Assembly (NCBI RefSeq): GCF_022570735.2
Contig: NZ_JANCNS010000001.1
Span: 1,550,001 to 1,614,000 of the forward strand
Length of the DNA: 64,000 bases
Origin: Christiangramia oceanisediminis
GTDB taxonomy: Bacteria; Bacteroidota; Bacteroidia; Flavobacteriales; Flavobacteriaceae
Direction: 5' to 3'
Notes under the pieces: generated by a model
What the model was told of the DNA's origin: nothing
What the model saw: only the letters and a program-made list of their open reading frames with translations
The model's database searches: none
Shown: positions 17,141 to 26,115 of the stretch, piece by piece
Layout: every line of letters starts with the position of its first letter
Numbering within the stretch: the stretch's first letter is position 1
Program-made: the position numbers and the translations under genes

Positions 17141-17768
17141 AGGCTGTTTTCAAACTGTCCAGCTTATTTGGTGGAATAGGTGCAGGTACTGCATTATTCA
17201 CCGGTTTCGTGCTTTTCAGGTATTTGAACATCGATTCCAGGTCTTCATCGCTTAATTTGGCAAAATTCTGCCAGGGCATTGGTGGCAGCATCATTCGGCC
17301 TCCCTTATCTCCTTTAAGTCTTCCTTCACGCATGGCGGTTTTCCAACGCTCCATAGTCCAGTTGCCTATTCCGGTATCGTCTGAAGTAAGGTTCGCGGAG
17401 AAAGAAACTCCCCAGGGTCCAACGGCGGCGGTAAGGTCTCCGGTCATCAGCATCCAGCCATTTTGTAGGCTTTCGCCGTTTATAGGTGGCAGGCCATCAC
17501 CTGCCTGGTGTCCTGATAAGGCAAGCTCTTCGATTTCCATAGGTCCCTGCTCGGTCATTCTTTTTGGTGAATGGCAGTCATGGCATCCAATGGTCTTCAC
17601 AAGGTACTCCCCGCGCTTGATGCTGTCCTGAAGAGTCATCGCCTGTTCTTCAGGCTTTTCTTCATATTTTCCATCATTACAGGCTGAAAACATGATTAGG
17701 GAAAGAAAAACCAGGAAAAAATATTTTCTTCCCGAAAATTTGGATGATTGTTTAAGTATAGTTTGCAT
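17139..17768 (-). CDS. Lipoprotein c-type cytochrome
   Basis: 209-residue exported monoheme cytochrome c. The signal peptide ends in lipobox MFSAC; the heme motif is CHDCH, preceded by GEYLVKTIG as in cytochromes of the alcohol-dehydrogenase-subunit/c553 kind. Downstream, MMLPPMPWQNFAKLSDEDL supplies the probable Met ligand and ends in the YLKSTKPV segment typical of these domains. It lies convergent to the lipoprotein at 16115 and divergent to the RNA methyltransferase. No partner dehydrogenase is adjacent, so the electron donor and acceptor are unknown; it could feed the cbb3 oxidase. Confidence 0.85.
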   Translation of the reverse strand: MQTILKQSSKFSGRKYFFLVFLSLIMFSACNDGKYEEKPEEQAMTLQDSIKRGEYLVKTIGCHDCHSPKRMTEQGPMEIEELALSGHQAGDGLPPINGESLQNGWMLMTGDLTAAVGPWGVSFSANLTSDDTGIGNWTMERWKTAMREGRLKGDKGGRMMLPPMPWQNFAKLSDEDLESMFKYLKSTKPVNNAVPAPIPPNKLDSLKTA

Positions 17769-17810
17769 TTTGAATGATTTTTTGGTCGATTGAATTTAGT
17801 TTATGTTTTT

Positions 17811-17839
17811 GATATTCAGATCAATAATCGTTGAATATC
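17811..17839. promoter_or_regulatory. Inverted repeat between divergent cytochrome and trmH-like genes
   Basis: GATATTCA (17811-17818) and TGAATATC (17832-17839) form a perfect 8-bp inverted repeat with a 13-base spacer, in the 135-bp gap between two divergent genes. It could be an operator. No T tract follows, so a terminator is unlikely. Confidence 0.4.
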
Positions 17840-17891
17840 GATATTTTTCGATGAGTGAACTACTTAAACAATCTGGTTTTTTACAATTCAT

Positions 17892-17899
17892 TATTTTTG
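17892..17899 (+). promoter_or_regulatory. -7 element (TATTTTTG) of the RNA methyltransferase gene
   Basis: Matches the Bacteroidetes -7 consensus TAnnTTTG exactly and ends only four bases before the ATG at 17904, so the transcript would be almost leaderless. No clear -33 TTTG was found. Confidence 0.45.
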
Positions 17900-17903
17900 C
17901 CGA

Positions 17904-18362
17904 ATGAAAGTAGATAATCTGGAACAGGGATTCTTCGGGATCGGAATTCAAAATGGCAAAACCCCAGAAAATTTGGGTGTTTTATGGAGATCTGCCCAAA
18001 ATATGGGCGCCAGTTTTATTTTTACTATTGGGAATCGCTATTCAAAACAGGCCTGCGACACTCATAAGGCGGTAGGTGCCATGCCGTATTTTCACTACGA
18101 GAATTTCGAAGATTTTTATGCTCATCTTCCTAAAGGGGCCATGCTGGTGGGTGTTGAACTTACAAAAGATGCGCAGCCCCTGGAAACCTTCAAGCATCCA
18201 CGAAGATGTGTATACCTTCTGGGAGCTGAAGATCACGGTCTTTCTAATGAAGCCATTGAAAAAGCCCAACATTTAGTGAAATTTAAATCTACTCTTAGTC
18301 TTAATGTTTCGGTAGCTGGCAGCATCGTGATGTACGACCGGAGCATGAAAACAGAGTTTTGA
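17904..18362 (+). CDS. SPOUT (SpoU/TrmH-type) RNA methyltransferase
   Basis: 152-residue minimal SPOUT methyltransferase that 2'-O-methylates tRNA or rRNA using SAM. Conserved motif 1 is seen as KTPENLGVLWRSAQNMGA, motif 2 as LLGAEDHGLSNEAI and motif 3 as SLNVSVAGSIVMYDR; the last two form the trefoil-knot SAM site. It lacks the extra N-terminal RNA-binding domain of longer TrmH/RlmB proteins. The start at 17904 is fixed by the short lead into the fold. The target nucleotide cannot be told. It is followed at once by a convergent gene. Confidence 0.9.
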   Translation: MKVDNLEQGFFGIGIQNGKTPENLGVLWRSAQNMGASFIFTIGNRYSKQACDTHKAVGAMPYFHYENFEDFYAHLPKGAMLVGVELTKDAQPLETFKHPRRCVYLLGAEDHGLSNEAIEKAQHLVKFKSTLSLNVSVAGSIVMYDRSMKTEF

Positions 18363-18369
18363 ACCTAGA

Positions 18370-19818
18370 TCAGGATTTTTCCGAAGTAGCCGATTTTCTT
18401 TTCCGGAACATGTTTTTCTCCTTGATCATATTGGCAGTTAGATCTGGAACCATTTCCTCCCATTTCTCATCACGCTCCAGGATCATTTCATGTACTCTCC
18501 TGGGATTGATCTTTAATGCTTCCTTGTCGTAATCTTCGATATCGATTACCCGGTGGTTGTCTATAAAGAATTTATAAAGTTCCTTAAGTCTTGGATGGAC
18601 TTTAAGGTTTTTGCTGTTGATCACCTCCCCGGTTTCCTCGTCGAGGATAGGGTAGAGATATACTTTCAGTTTTTTGAAGAACAGCTTCCCGAAGGCTTCC
18701 AAAATTCCCCCGCTCAGGTCCCTGTAGTATTTTTCGTTGAATATATCCTGCAGGTTATCTACTCCTAAAACAAGGCCCAGTTGAGACTTGGTATGCTGTG
18801 AGAAATATTCCACGACTTTATAATATTCCTGGAAGTTGGAGATCATTACCGTATGCCCAGAGGCACATAGAAGGTCTGCGCGGTCCAGGAAGTCTTTTTC
18901 GTCTATTCCACCCTCGTCCTTTAGATTATTCAGCGTCATTTCAAAAATGATGACCGTATTATCCTTATTGACGGTTTCCTCGTCCAGAAACAATCTTCGG
19001 GCGGTTCGGAACATGTCCAGGTTGAGATTTGTAACCGGCCGGAAACTGCCTCTAAGTGTAAGAATGTTTTTTTTGTAAAGCGCATTGGCCGGAAGTATAT
19101 TATTTCCGTCTTCAGCAAACATGACCGCGTCAGTAATGCCTTCTTTCACAAGGTGGAGACTCATTAACCTGTTATCAACATGTTCGAAGACCGGGCCATT
19201 GAAATTGATGGAATCGATCTCGATCTTATCACTGTCCAGGTGATCATACAGGCGGTGCATAATTTCTGTAGGATTATCGCTTTGGTAAAATGCCGCATAG
19301 ATAAGATTTACACCCATTATTCCCAGGCTAATCTGCTGGTGAGCTGCGCTGTTTTCGTGAAGCTGAACGTGAAGAATGATCTCACTATACTCCTGTTTTG
19401 GTTTTCGCTGGAACCTGATGCCCATCCAACCATGGCCCTTGTATTTTTTGGCCCAGTCTATGGTCGCTACGGTATTGGCATAACTAAAGAATAATTTTTC
19501 GGGATGTTTTACGCGTGAAATACGATCTTCAATTAGGCCGGTTTCGTACTTTAGCATGCTCTTTAACCTAAATTCGGTCACGTACCTGTTATGTGGATCC
19601 AGCCCGTAAATCGCATCGCTAAAATCTTTGTCGTAGGCGCTAAGGGTTTTGGCAATCGTTCCTTTTGGATTTCGGGCCCTGAAGAAATGCCGTACGGTCT
19701 CCTGCCCGGCACCTATTTCAGCAAACGTCCCGTAAATGTTCTCGTTGAGGTTAAGCCGGGTACATTTATTCTGAATGGATAAAATATTTTCAAACTCATC
19801 TTCGATTACCTCGGTCAT
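18370..19818 (-). CDS. Large conserved-looking cytosolic protein of unknown function
   Basis: 482-residue protein with no signal peptide, no membrane helix and no motif I can assign. Notable stretches: an N-terminal CTRLNLNENIYGTFAEIGAG region, a repeated pattern of catalytic-looking but unassigned His/Glu residues (VRHFFRARNP, ILHVQLHENS), and a basic C-terminus rich in Lys/Arg (MFRKRKSATSEKS). The even codon use and lack of frame breaks argue it is a real gene. It is transcribed alone, convergent to the SPOUT methyltransferase seven bases away and divergent from the gene at 19972. I do not recognise a family with a proven role. Confidence 0.8.
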   Translation of the reverse strand: MTEVIEDEFENILSIQNKCTRLNLNENIYGTFAEIGAGQETVRHFFRARNPKGTIAKTLSAYDKDFSDAIYGLDPHNRYVTEFRLKSMLKYETGLIEDRISRVKHPEKLFFSYANTVATIDWAKKYKGHGWMGIRFQRKPKQEYSEIILHVQLHENSAAHQQISLGIMGVNLIYAAFYQSDNPTEIMHRLYDHLDSDKIEIDSINFNGPVFEHVDNRLMSLHLVKEGITDAVMFAEDGNNILPANALYKKNILTLRGSFRPVTNLNLDMFRTARRLFLDEETVNKDNTVIIFEMTLNNLKDEGGIDEKDFLDRADLLCASGHTVMISNFQEYYKVVEYFSQHTKSQLGLVLGVDNLQDIFNEKYYRDLSGGILEAFGKLFFKKLKVYLYPILDEETGEVINSKNLKVHPRLKELYKFFIDNHRVIDIEDYDKEALKINPRRVHEMILERDEKWEEMVPDLTANMIKEKNMFRKRKSATSEKS

Positions 19819-19971
19819 GGATCAATGCATTTATTCGTTTCTGAAAGTTAGGGATATTAAATTTTTCCCCTATGGATTTTAAGTAATGTTTAAAATTTAA
19901 TCTTTTAAATAACCACTTCCAATTTTATGTAACATACCTTTAGTTAATGCGTCTTCTTAGAAACCATTTAT

Positions 19972-21477
19972 ATGAAAATTGCAGTTTTCTTTGTTTTCTT
20001 TTTTAGCTTATTGAGCAGTCAGCTTCAGGCCCAGGGAATTACCGCTACACTGCTGGAAGAAGGTACAGATAAACCAATACCCTTTGCAACCATTCAATTT
20101 GAGAAGAATAGGGGAGTGATTAGCAATGAGGATGGGGTTTTTAAGATACCTGATTCAGATAAAATATCTGAAATAAGCATCTCCTCAATTGGTTATGAAA
20201 TCAAAACCCTAAGCCTGGAAGACATGATGCCTGTGATTTATCTCAAGCCGGCCACCATAGAACTTACCAGTGTATTTATTTCTGATAAAAACCTGGGAGC
20301 TGAAGATATCCTGGAAAGGGCAATTGCAGCTGTACCCCAGAATTATGAGTTCGATCTTAGAAAAAAACGATTCTTTTTAAGGAGGTCTTATGTAGATCAC
20401 GTAAACGATTTCAAGCTGGATATCGAGGAAAGCACGATTGAAGGGTTGGACCAGCCATTCATGGATAAAATTATTAGTAAGGTTCCCAAATATGTGGATA
20501 GTTACAGGGAATATCTGGGTGATCTCTACGGAAATTATGACGACCAGAAAGTACAGCTTCTTAAAGTGGCCAATCTTGAAAATCCCCTGAATGAAGAGTC
20601 TGTTGAGGACATGGTAAAAAGATTTGAAAAAATCTTACAGGATAATGTAACCGAAGGTACTTTTTTAAAAATCAAGTCTGGTATTCTTGCTGTGAAAATG
20701 GATGCCGATGAAGTGAACGAAGAAATTGAAGAAAGCAAGTCTTCCAGGGATCCTGAAACTCCTGAAGAACTTGAAAAACAGCAAAAGAAAAGGCTCGAGA
20801 ACACACAGAATTCAGCAAACAGAAGCATTGGCAGGTTGATGGATAATATGTTCTGGGAGGAAGATATTGTGCTGGACGTTTTTGAAAAATCCAGGAAATA
20901 TGAGTTTACGAACGAAGGATTTATCAATATTAACAATTCAATCGCCTATGTGCTGGCCTTTGAGCCGAAAAGAGGAGCCGATTTCAAAGGAAAGGTTTAT
21001 ATAGATACCGAAGATTTTGGGATTCACCGTCTGGATTACGAAAATGTAAAGAATTTAAAGTCCTTTAGTCTTTTAGGGATCAGGACCCAGGACCATTTGT
21101 ATAGTGGGAAAATAATCTTTAATAAAGGTGAAAATGGCAAATATGGCCCCAGGTTTATCGAGCAATATTCGGGAAGCAAGGCTGAGATAGAGCGGCCATT
21201 CACACTTCTGGTCAAGAAGGAAAAAGGATTTATCTTCAAAAAGAAACTGGAAGAAGTAGATATGGAATTTAAGATTAACACCACCAACCTTAATAAGACC
21301 GAACTGGTGGTCTATGAGGATGAAGCTCTGCTGGAAAGTGAATTCGAAAACCTTTCCACCGCGATGGATTTTGATTTCAGGACCTTTAAGGAATATGATC
21401 CTGAATTCTGGAGCGGTTACAATATCATCGAGCCTAATGCAGCCATTAAGGAATTTACAGCCCTGGAGACCGATTAA
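19972..21477 (+). CDS. Exported CarboxypepD_reg-like domain protein
   Basis: 501-residue exported protein. The signal peptide (about 1-21, ending SQLQAQG) is followed by a carboxypeptidase-regulatory-like beta-sandwich (about 22-95: DKPIPFATIQFEKNRGVISNE style, then ISISSIGYE), the module typical of Bacteroidetes surface proteins. The remainder (about 100-501) includes a charged, probably coiled segment (EEIEESKSSRDPETPEELE) and a beta-rich C-terminal part. There is no TonB plug or barrel, so it is probably periplasmic or attached to the outer membrane. A near-consensus TACCTTTA lies about 30 bases upstream. Specific role unknown. Confidence 0.82.
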   Translation: MKIAVFFVFFFSLLSSQLQAQGITATLLEEGTDKPIPFATIQFEKNRGVISNEDGVFKIPDSDKISEISISSIGYEIKTLSLEDMMPVIYLKPATIELTSVFISDKNLGAEDILERAIAAVPQNYEFDLRKKRFFLRRSYVDHVNDFKLDIEESTIEGLDQPFMDKIISKVPKYVDSYREYLGDLYGNYDDQKVQLLKVANLENPLNEESVEDMVKRFEKILQDNVTEGTFLKIKSGILAVKMDADEVNEEIEESKSSRDPETPEELEKQQKKRLENTQNSANRSIGRLMDNMFWEEDIVLDVFEKSRKYEFTNEGFININNSIAYVLAFEPKRGADFKGKVYIDTEDFGIHRLDYENVKNLKSFSLLGIRTQDHLYSGKIIFNKGENGKYGPRFIEQYSGSKAEIERPFTLLVKKEKGFIFKKKLEEVDMEFKINTTNLNKTELVVYEDEALLESEFENLSTAMDFDFRTFKEYDPEFWSGYNIIEPNAAIKEFTALETD

Positions 21478-21513
21478 AAAAATAGTTCTATCTTAGGAAC
21501 ATATCATTAATAA

Positions 21514-21960
21514 ATGAAAGTTAGTTTTTTTCTATTGATAGCATTATTTTCCATGACATTCACTTCCGCCCAAAATTCATTCAAACTGAAAAAAGACCAT
21601 GATGCGATCCAGGTTTCAGACCTTTCGGTTTCAGCACGCTTTTACGGAAAAGTACTAGGGCTGAAGGAAATCCCGAATGGAGGTCTGGGAGATCATATTC
21701 GCTGGTTCGAACTTGGTGAAAAAGTACAGATACATCTTATTGAAGGCGATAAGAAGATCGAAAAGACCAAGGGAGTTCATTTCGCCTTGAATACGGAAGA
21801 TCTCGAAGCCTTTATGGATCATCTTCGGGAAAAGAAGGTTCCCTTTGAGAACTGGCCCGGGGAACAGGGAGTCACCAATACCCGCCCAGATGGGATCAAG
21901 CAGATCTACCTGCAGGACCCAGACGGATACTGGATCGAGGTCAATGATAACAGGCTTTAA
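21514..21960 (+). CDS. Exported VOC (glyoxalase/dioxygenase-fold) family protein
   Basis: 148-residue protein with a clear signal peptide (about 1-19, FFLLIALFSMTFTSAQ) before a single vicinal-oxygen-chelate domain. Candidate metal ligands are His in KKDHDAIQVSD, His in VQIHLIEG, His in GVHFALNTED and Glu in GYWIEVND. The C-terminal YLQDPDGYWIEV is the usual VOC ending. Most VOC proteins are cytosolic, so export is uncommon. It is 36 bases after the CarboxypepD_reg-like gene and probably in the same transcript. It ends two bases before the convergent sulP stop. Substrate unknown. Confidence 0.85.
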   Translation: MKVSFFLLIALFSMTFTSAQNSFKLKKDHDAIQVSDLSVSARFYGKVLGLKEIPNGGLGDHIRWFELGEKVQIHLIEGDKKIEKTKGVHFALNTEDLEAFMDHLREKKVPFENWPGEQGVTNTRPDGIKQIYLQDPDGYWIEVNDNRL

Positions 21961-21962
21961 AC

Positions 21963-23504
21963 CTATAGTTCATCAGTCGCTACTTTGTAGGTAGGATCTT
22001 CAATGATGTTCACTTCGATGATCTTATCGGCATTGTCCAGCAATCTTCGGCAATCCGGGCTTAAATGTCTTAGGTGAAGTGTCTTTCCCTGTTTCAGATA
22101 GCGTTCGGTAAGCTTATTTAAAGCTTCGATCCCGGACATGTCTACAACTCGGCTTTCAGAAAAGTCAATGATCACTTCTTCAGGGTCATTCAACACATCA
22201 AATTTGCTGTTAAAGGCTGAAATCGATCCGAAGAAAAGAGGCCCATATATTTCATAATGCTTTACCCCGTTTTCGTCGATACTTTTCCTGGCACGAATAC
22301 GCTTGGCATTATCCCATGCGAATACCAGCGCCGAAATGATCACTCCAACCAGAACAGCAAGGGCAAGGTTATGCAGGACAACGGTAACACCTGTTACCAA
22401 AACCATTACGATTACATCAGATTTTGGCATTTTATTTAAGGTCTTTAAGCTAGCCCATTCAAAGGTTCCTATGGCAACCATGACCATTACCCCGGTTAAG
22501 GCTGCCATTGGTAACTTTTCGATCAGGTCTGCCCCAAACATGATAAATACCAGCAGCATGACCGCTGCAGTTATGCCGGATAATCTTGCTCGTGCACCCG
22601 ATGACACATTGATCAAACTCTGGCCAAGCATGGCGCATCCACCCATTCCGGAGAAAAAGCCAGAAAAAACGTTAGCTGTTCCCTGAGCGACACACTCTTT
22701 GTTTCCACGTCCACGAGTTTCTGTGATCTCATCGATAATGTTAAGTGTTAACAGGCTTTCAATGAGGCCGACTCCTGCCATGATCAGGGCATAAGGAAAA
22801 ATTAATGAAAGGGTCTCAAAATTGAAAGGTACCATTGGAATGTGGAATGGAGGAAAGCCACCACTAATAGATGCAATATCTCCAACGCTCCTGGTGTCTA
22901 TCCCAAACGCCACTACTATTCCAAAGATAGCCAGGATAGCTGCCAGGGAAGAAGGGAATACTTTTGTTAGCTTGGGTAGGCCCCAAATGATTAACATGGT
23001 GATCAATACCAGGCCAAGAAAAATATAAAATGGCTGCCCGGTCATCCATACCATTTCTCCATCAGCATTTACGGTTTTAAACTGGGCCAGCTGCGACATG
23101 AAAATTATAATTGCCAGTCCGTTTACAAACCCGAAAATAACCGAATGAGGCACCAGTCTTATGAGTTTTCCAAGTCTGAAAACCCCGGCGAGCACCTGTA
23201 AGATCCCCGCAAGGACTACGGTGGCAAATATATATTCAGGTCCATGTGACACTGAAAGTCCTACGATCACTACAGCAACTGCTCCCGTTGCCCCAGAGAT
23301 CATCCCGGGTCTGCCTCCCAGAATAGAGGTTATTAGACCCATTACAAAGGCAGCATATAATCCTGTTAGTGGCGATAGTTTTGCGATCATGGCAAACGCC
23401 ACCGCTTCAGGAATCAGTGCCAGGGCAACGGTTAAACCAGCAAGGATCTCGGTCTTGTAATTTACTTTCTGTGAAAAGTCAAAAAGGTTCAGGACTTTTT
23501 TCAT
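21963..23504 (-). CDS. SulP family inorganic anion transporter with STAS domain
   Basis: 513-residue inner-membrane anion carrier (sulfate, bicarbonate or similar). It has about 10-12 helices with the SulP signature near the N-terminus (PEAVAFAMIAKLSPLTGLYA) and a cytosolic STAS domain at the C-terminus (about 400-505, with VIIDFSESRVVDMSGIEAL). The full family layout is present. It is transcribed alone from a promoter candidate at 23538-23545. The anion cannot be told; bicarbonate or sulfate are the usual substrates. Confidence 0.93.
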   Translation of the reverse strand: MKKVLNLFDFSQKVNYKTEILAGLTVALALIPEAVAFAMIAKLSPLTGLYAAFVMGLITSILGGRPGMISGATGAVAVVIVGLSVSHGPEYIFATVVLAGILQVLAGVFRLGKLIRLVPHSVIFGFVNGLAIIIFMSQLAQFKTVNADGEMVWMTGQPFYIFLGLVLITMLIIWGLPKLTKVFPSSLAAILAIFGIVVAFGIDTRSVGDIASISGGFPPFHIPMVPFNFETLSLIFPYALIMAGVGLIESLLTLNIIDEITETRGRGNKECVAQGTANVFSGFFSGMGGCAMLGQSLINVSSGARARLSGITAAVMLLVFIMFGADLIEKLPMAALTGVMVMVAIGTFEWASLKTLNKMPKSDVIVMVLVTGVTVVLHNLALAVLVGVIISALVFAWDNAKRIRARKSIDENGVKHYEIYGPLFFGSISAFNSKFDVLNDPEEVIIDFSESRVVDMSGIEALNKLTERYLKQGKTLHLRHLSPDCRRLLDNADKIIEVNIIEDPTYKVATDEL

Positions 23505-23537
23505 GTCGGGTTATTTTTGCTCTTTTTTAAGAAGCGG

Positions 23538-23545
23538 CAAAATTA
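23538..23545 (-). promoter_or_regulatory. -7 element (TAATTTTG on the minus strand) of the sulP gene
   Basis: The plus strand reads CAAAATTA, giving an exact TAnnTTTG match on the minus strand 33 bases upstream of the sulP ATG. A TTG at 23570-23572 would be the -33 element with a slightly long 24-base spacer. Confidence 0.45.
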
Positions 23546-23727
23546 GGTATTAAAAATGGAAGGGCCATTCAATACAGCTTGAGATTTTTATTTTTATGGA
23601 AAACTGATTTTTAGATACTTATAATTATTTATTCGATAATTTTAAACTGTTAAACCAAAAGTGAATCCTCTTCAAGTCTCAATTGTTAGAAAATAGATAA
23701 ACATTAGGTAACAGCTTTTAAATGAAA

Positions 23728-23735
23728 TACCTTTG
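23728..23735 (+). promoter_or_regulatory. -7 element (TACCTTTG) of era
   Basis: Exact match to TAnnTTTG, ending 14 bases before the era ATG, so the leader would be very short. No TTTG at the expected -33 distance was seen. Confidence 0.45.
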
Positions 23736-23749
23736 CAAAAAATATCAGT

Positions 23750-24637
23750 ATGGCACATAAAGCCGGATTCGTAAATATCATAGGTAATCCCAATGTTGGG
23801 AAATCAACTCTTATGAATGCCTTCGTGGGGGAGCGATTGTCTATCATCACCTCCAAGGCTCAAACCACCCGTCACCGTATCCTCGGGATCGTGAACGGAG
23901 AGGATTTCCAGGTAATTTTAAGCGATACCCCCGGAATTATAAAACCTGCCTACCAGCTTCAGCAATCGATGATGGAATTCGTGAAATCGGCCTTTGAAGA
24001 CGCCGATGTGCTGGTATATATGGTGGAAATTGGTGAAAAAGCGCTTAAAGATGAAGCATTCGCCAATAAGATCGCAAATTCGAAGGTGCCTGTATTATTG
24101 CTTCTGAATAAAATAGATAAATCTAACCAGGAACAGCTGGAAGAACAGGTTACCTACTGGCAGGAGCAATTGCCAACAGCCGAGATACATCCGATCTCTG
24201 CCCTGGAAGGCTTCAATATTTCTGCAGTTTTTAATCGGATCGTGGAATTGCTTCCTGAATCCCCGGCTTTTTATCCTAAGGACGCGCTTACCGATAAACC
24301 CGAGCGCTTTTTTGTGAACGAGATCATTCGCGAAAAGATCCTGATGCACTATAAAAAAGAGATCCCGTATAGCGTGGAGATCGAAACCAACGAGTTTTTC
24401 GAGGAAGAAGACATCATCAGGATGCGAAGCATCATCATGGTAGAACGGGAGACACAAAAGGGGATTATTATAGGCCATAAAGGTTCAGCCTTGAAGAGAG
24501 TAGGGGTTGAAGCCAGACAGGACCTGGAAAAGTTCTTCGGAAAACAGGTTCACCTCGAGCTCTATGTAAAGGTTAACAAGAACTGGAGAAGCGATGCGAA
24601 CCAGTTGCGCAGATTCGGTTATACCGATAAAAAATAA
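23750..24637 (+). CDS. era: GTPase Era
   Basis: 295-residue ribosome-assembly GTPase that binds the 3' end of 16S rRNA. GTPase motifs: G1 GNPNVGKST (about 12-20), G3 DTPG and G4 NKID. The C-terminal KH domain carries GIIIGHKGSALKRVG, the GxxG RNA-binding loop. The length is standard. It sits 82 bases upstream of the related GTPase gene der, and both have their own promoter-like elements. Confidence 0.97.
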   Translation: MAHKAGFVNIIGNPNVGKSTLMNAFVGERLSIITSKAQTTRHRILGIVNGEDFQVILSDTPGIIKPAYQLQQSMMEFVKSAFEDADVLVYMVEIGEKALKDEAFANKIANSKVPVLLLLNKIDKSNQEQLEEQVTYWQEQLPTAEIHPISALEGFNISAVFNRIVELLPESPAFYPKDALTDKPERFFVNEIIREKILMHYKKEIPYSVEIETNEFFEEEDIIRMRSIIMVERETQKGIIIGHKGSALKRVGVEARQDLEKFFGKQVHLELYVKVNKNWRSDANQLRRFGYTDKK

Positions 24638-24688
24638 ATAAACTTTTCAGCTTAAGACAGGTAGCCTTTTAAATTGCTTTAAAAGCCT

Positions 24689-24696
24689 TAATTTTG
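24689..24696 (+). promoter_or_regulatory. -7 element (TAATTTTG) of der
   Basis: Exact TAnnTTTG match, 23 bases before the der ATG. A TTG at 24674-24676 is closer than the usual -33 spacing. Confidence 0.45.
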
Positions 24697-24719
24697 CTCC
24701 CTGAAATCAAATTAGAATT

Positions 24720-26024
24720 ATGGGCAATATCGTTGCTATTGTAGGAAGACCCAATGTAGGAAAATCTACCTTTTTTAACCGCCTTATCCAGCGCCGTGAA
24801 GCGATCGTGGATTCGGTTAGCGGGGTGACCCGGGACAGGCATTATGGAAAGACCGACTGGAACGGGCATAGATTCTCGCTTATAGACACGGGAGGTTATG
24901 TTAAGGGAAGTGACGATGTTTTCGAGGCAGAGATCGACCGCCAGGTGGAGCTTGCTATCGATGAGGCCGATGCCATCATCTTTATGGTTGATGTAGAGTC
25001 TGGTGTAACGCCAATGGATGAGGATGTTGCCAAACTTCTTAGAAAAGTTGAAAAGCCGGTTCTGCTTGCCGTAAACAAAGTAGATAATAATAAGCGTTTG
25101 GAAAATGCTGTGGAGTTCTACTCGCTTGGACTGGGCGAATATTTTCCAATTGCCAGTACCAACGGAAGTGGAACGGGAGATCTCCTGGATGCTGTGGTAG
25201 AGGCACTGCCTGAAGTTGAAGACGAAGAAGAAAACGAGCTGCCAAGATTCGCCGTGGTTGGAAGACCCAATGCAGGTAAATCGAGTTTTATCAATGCCCT
25301 GATAGGGGAAGAACGATATATAGTTACCGATATAGCCGGGACAACCAGGGATTCGATGGATACTCGCTATAACAGGTTTGGTTTTGAATTTAACCTGGTA
25401 GATACGGCCGGGATTAGAAGAAAATCGAAGGTAAAGGAAAACCTGGAGTTCTACTCGGTAATGCGATCGGTTAGAGCGATCGAGAACTGTGATGTTTGCC
25501 TGTTGGTACTGGATGCAACCCGTGGTTTTGACGGACAGGTTCAGAATATCTTCTGGCTGGCGCACAGAAACCATAAAGGCATCGTGATCCTGGTTAATAA
25601 ATGGGACCTTGTAGATAAGGAAACCAATACCTTAAAGGAATATGAAGCCATGATAAGACGGGAGATCGAACCTTTTACGGATGTGCCTATCGTATTTATT
25701 TCGGTGCTAACCAAACAACGTGTTTTCAAGGCAATAGAAACCGCTGTTAAGGTATTCGAGAGCAGAAGCAAAAAGATCAAAACAAGACAGCTTAACGATA
25801 TCATGCTTCCTATCATCGAAAAGAATCCGCCGCCGGCGTATAAGGGTAAGTATGTGAAGATCAAATTCTGTACTCAGTTGCCTACTCCACACCCACAATT
25901 TGCATTTTTCTGCAATTTGCCTCAGTATATCAGGGATCCTTATAAACGATTCATAGAGAACAAGTTGAGGCAGGAATTCGATTTCCAGGGGGTTCCAATC
26001 ACTATTTATTTCAGAAAAAAATAG
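24720..26024 (+). CDS. der: Ribosome biogenesis GTPase Der (EngA)
   Basis: 434-residue tandem-domain GTPase needed for 50S subunit assembly. The first G domain has [13 protein letters not shown] and NKVD; the second has GRPNAGKSS (about residue 180), DTAG and NKWD. The C-terminal KH-like domain (about 350-434) ends in [13 protein letters not shown], the usual Der ending. It follows era closely, making a small GTPase pair. Confidence 0.97.
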   Translation: MGNIVAIVGRPNVGKSTFFNRLIQRREAIVDSVSGVTRDRHYGKTDWNGHRFSLIDTGGYVKGSDDVFEAEIDRQVELAIDEADAIIFMVDVESGVTPMDEDVAKLLRKVEKPVLLAVNKVDNNKRLENAVEFYSLGLGEYFPIASTNGSGTGDLLDAVVEALPEVEDEEENELPRFAVVGRPNAGKSSFINALIGEERYIVTDIAGTTRDSMDTRYNRFGFEFNLVDTAGIRRKSKVKENLEFYSVMRSVRAIENCDVCLLVLDATRGFDGQVQNIFWLAHRNHKGIVILVNKWDLVDKETNTLKEYEAMIRREIEPFTDVPIVFISVLTKQRVFKAIETAVKVFESRSKKIKTRQLNDIMLPIIEKNPPPAYKGKYVKIKFCTQLPTPHPQFAFFCNLPQYIRDPYKRFIENKLRQEFDFQGVPITIYFRKK

Positions 26025-26049
26025 GCTGCGCTTTAAACGATTTATCAAT

Positions 26050-26082
26050 TTTGGGGTCATAAAGCCTGCAACCATAACTTTT
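26050..26082 (+). promoter_or_regulatory. Candidate promoter of the outer-membrane protein gene at 26116
   Basis: TTTG (26050-26053), a 21-base spacer, then TAACTTTT (26075-26082), one mismatch from TAnnTTTG. It lies 33 bases before the ATG. Confidence 0.4.
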
Positions 26083-26115
26083 AGTAGGTCTAAACGTTAA
26101 AAATAAATCATCTTA

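Noticed and set aside
24669-25574. Long open frame antisense to der (301 codons, minus strand)
   Set aside because: It overlaps a clear GTPase gene whose motifs are intact. Codon bias of der leaves the antisense frame open, and the antisense product has no motif or signal.
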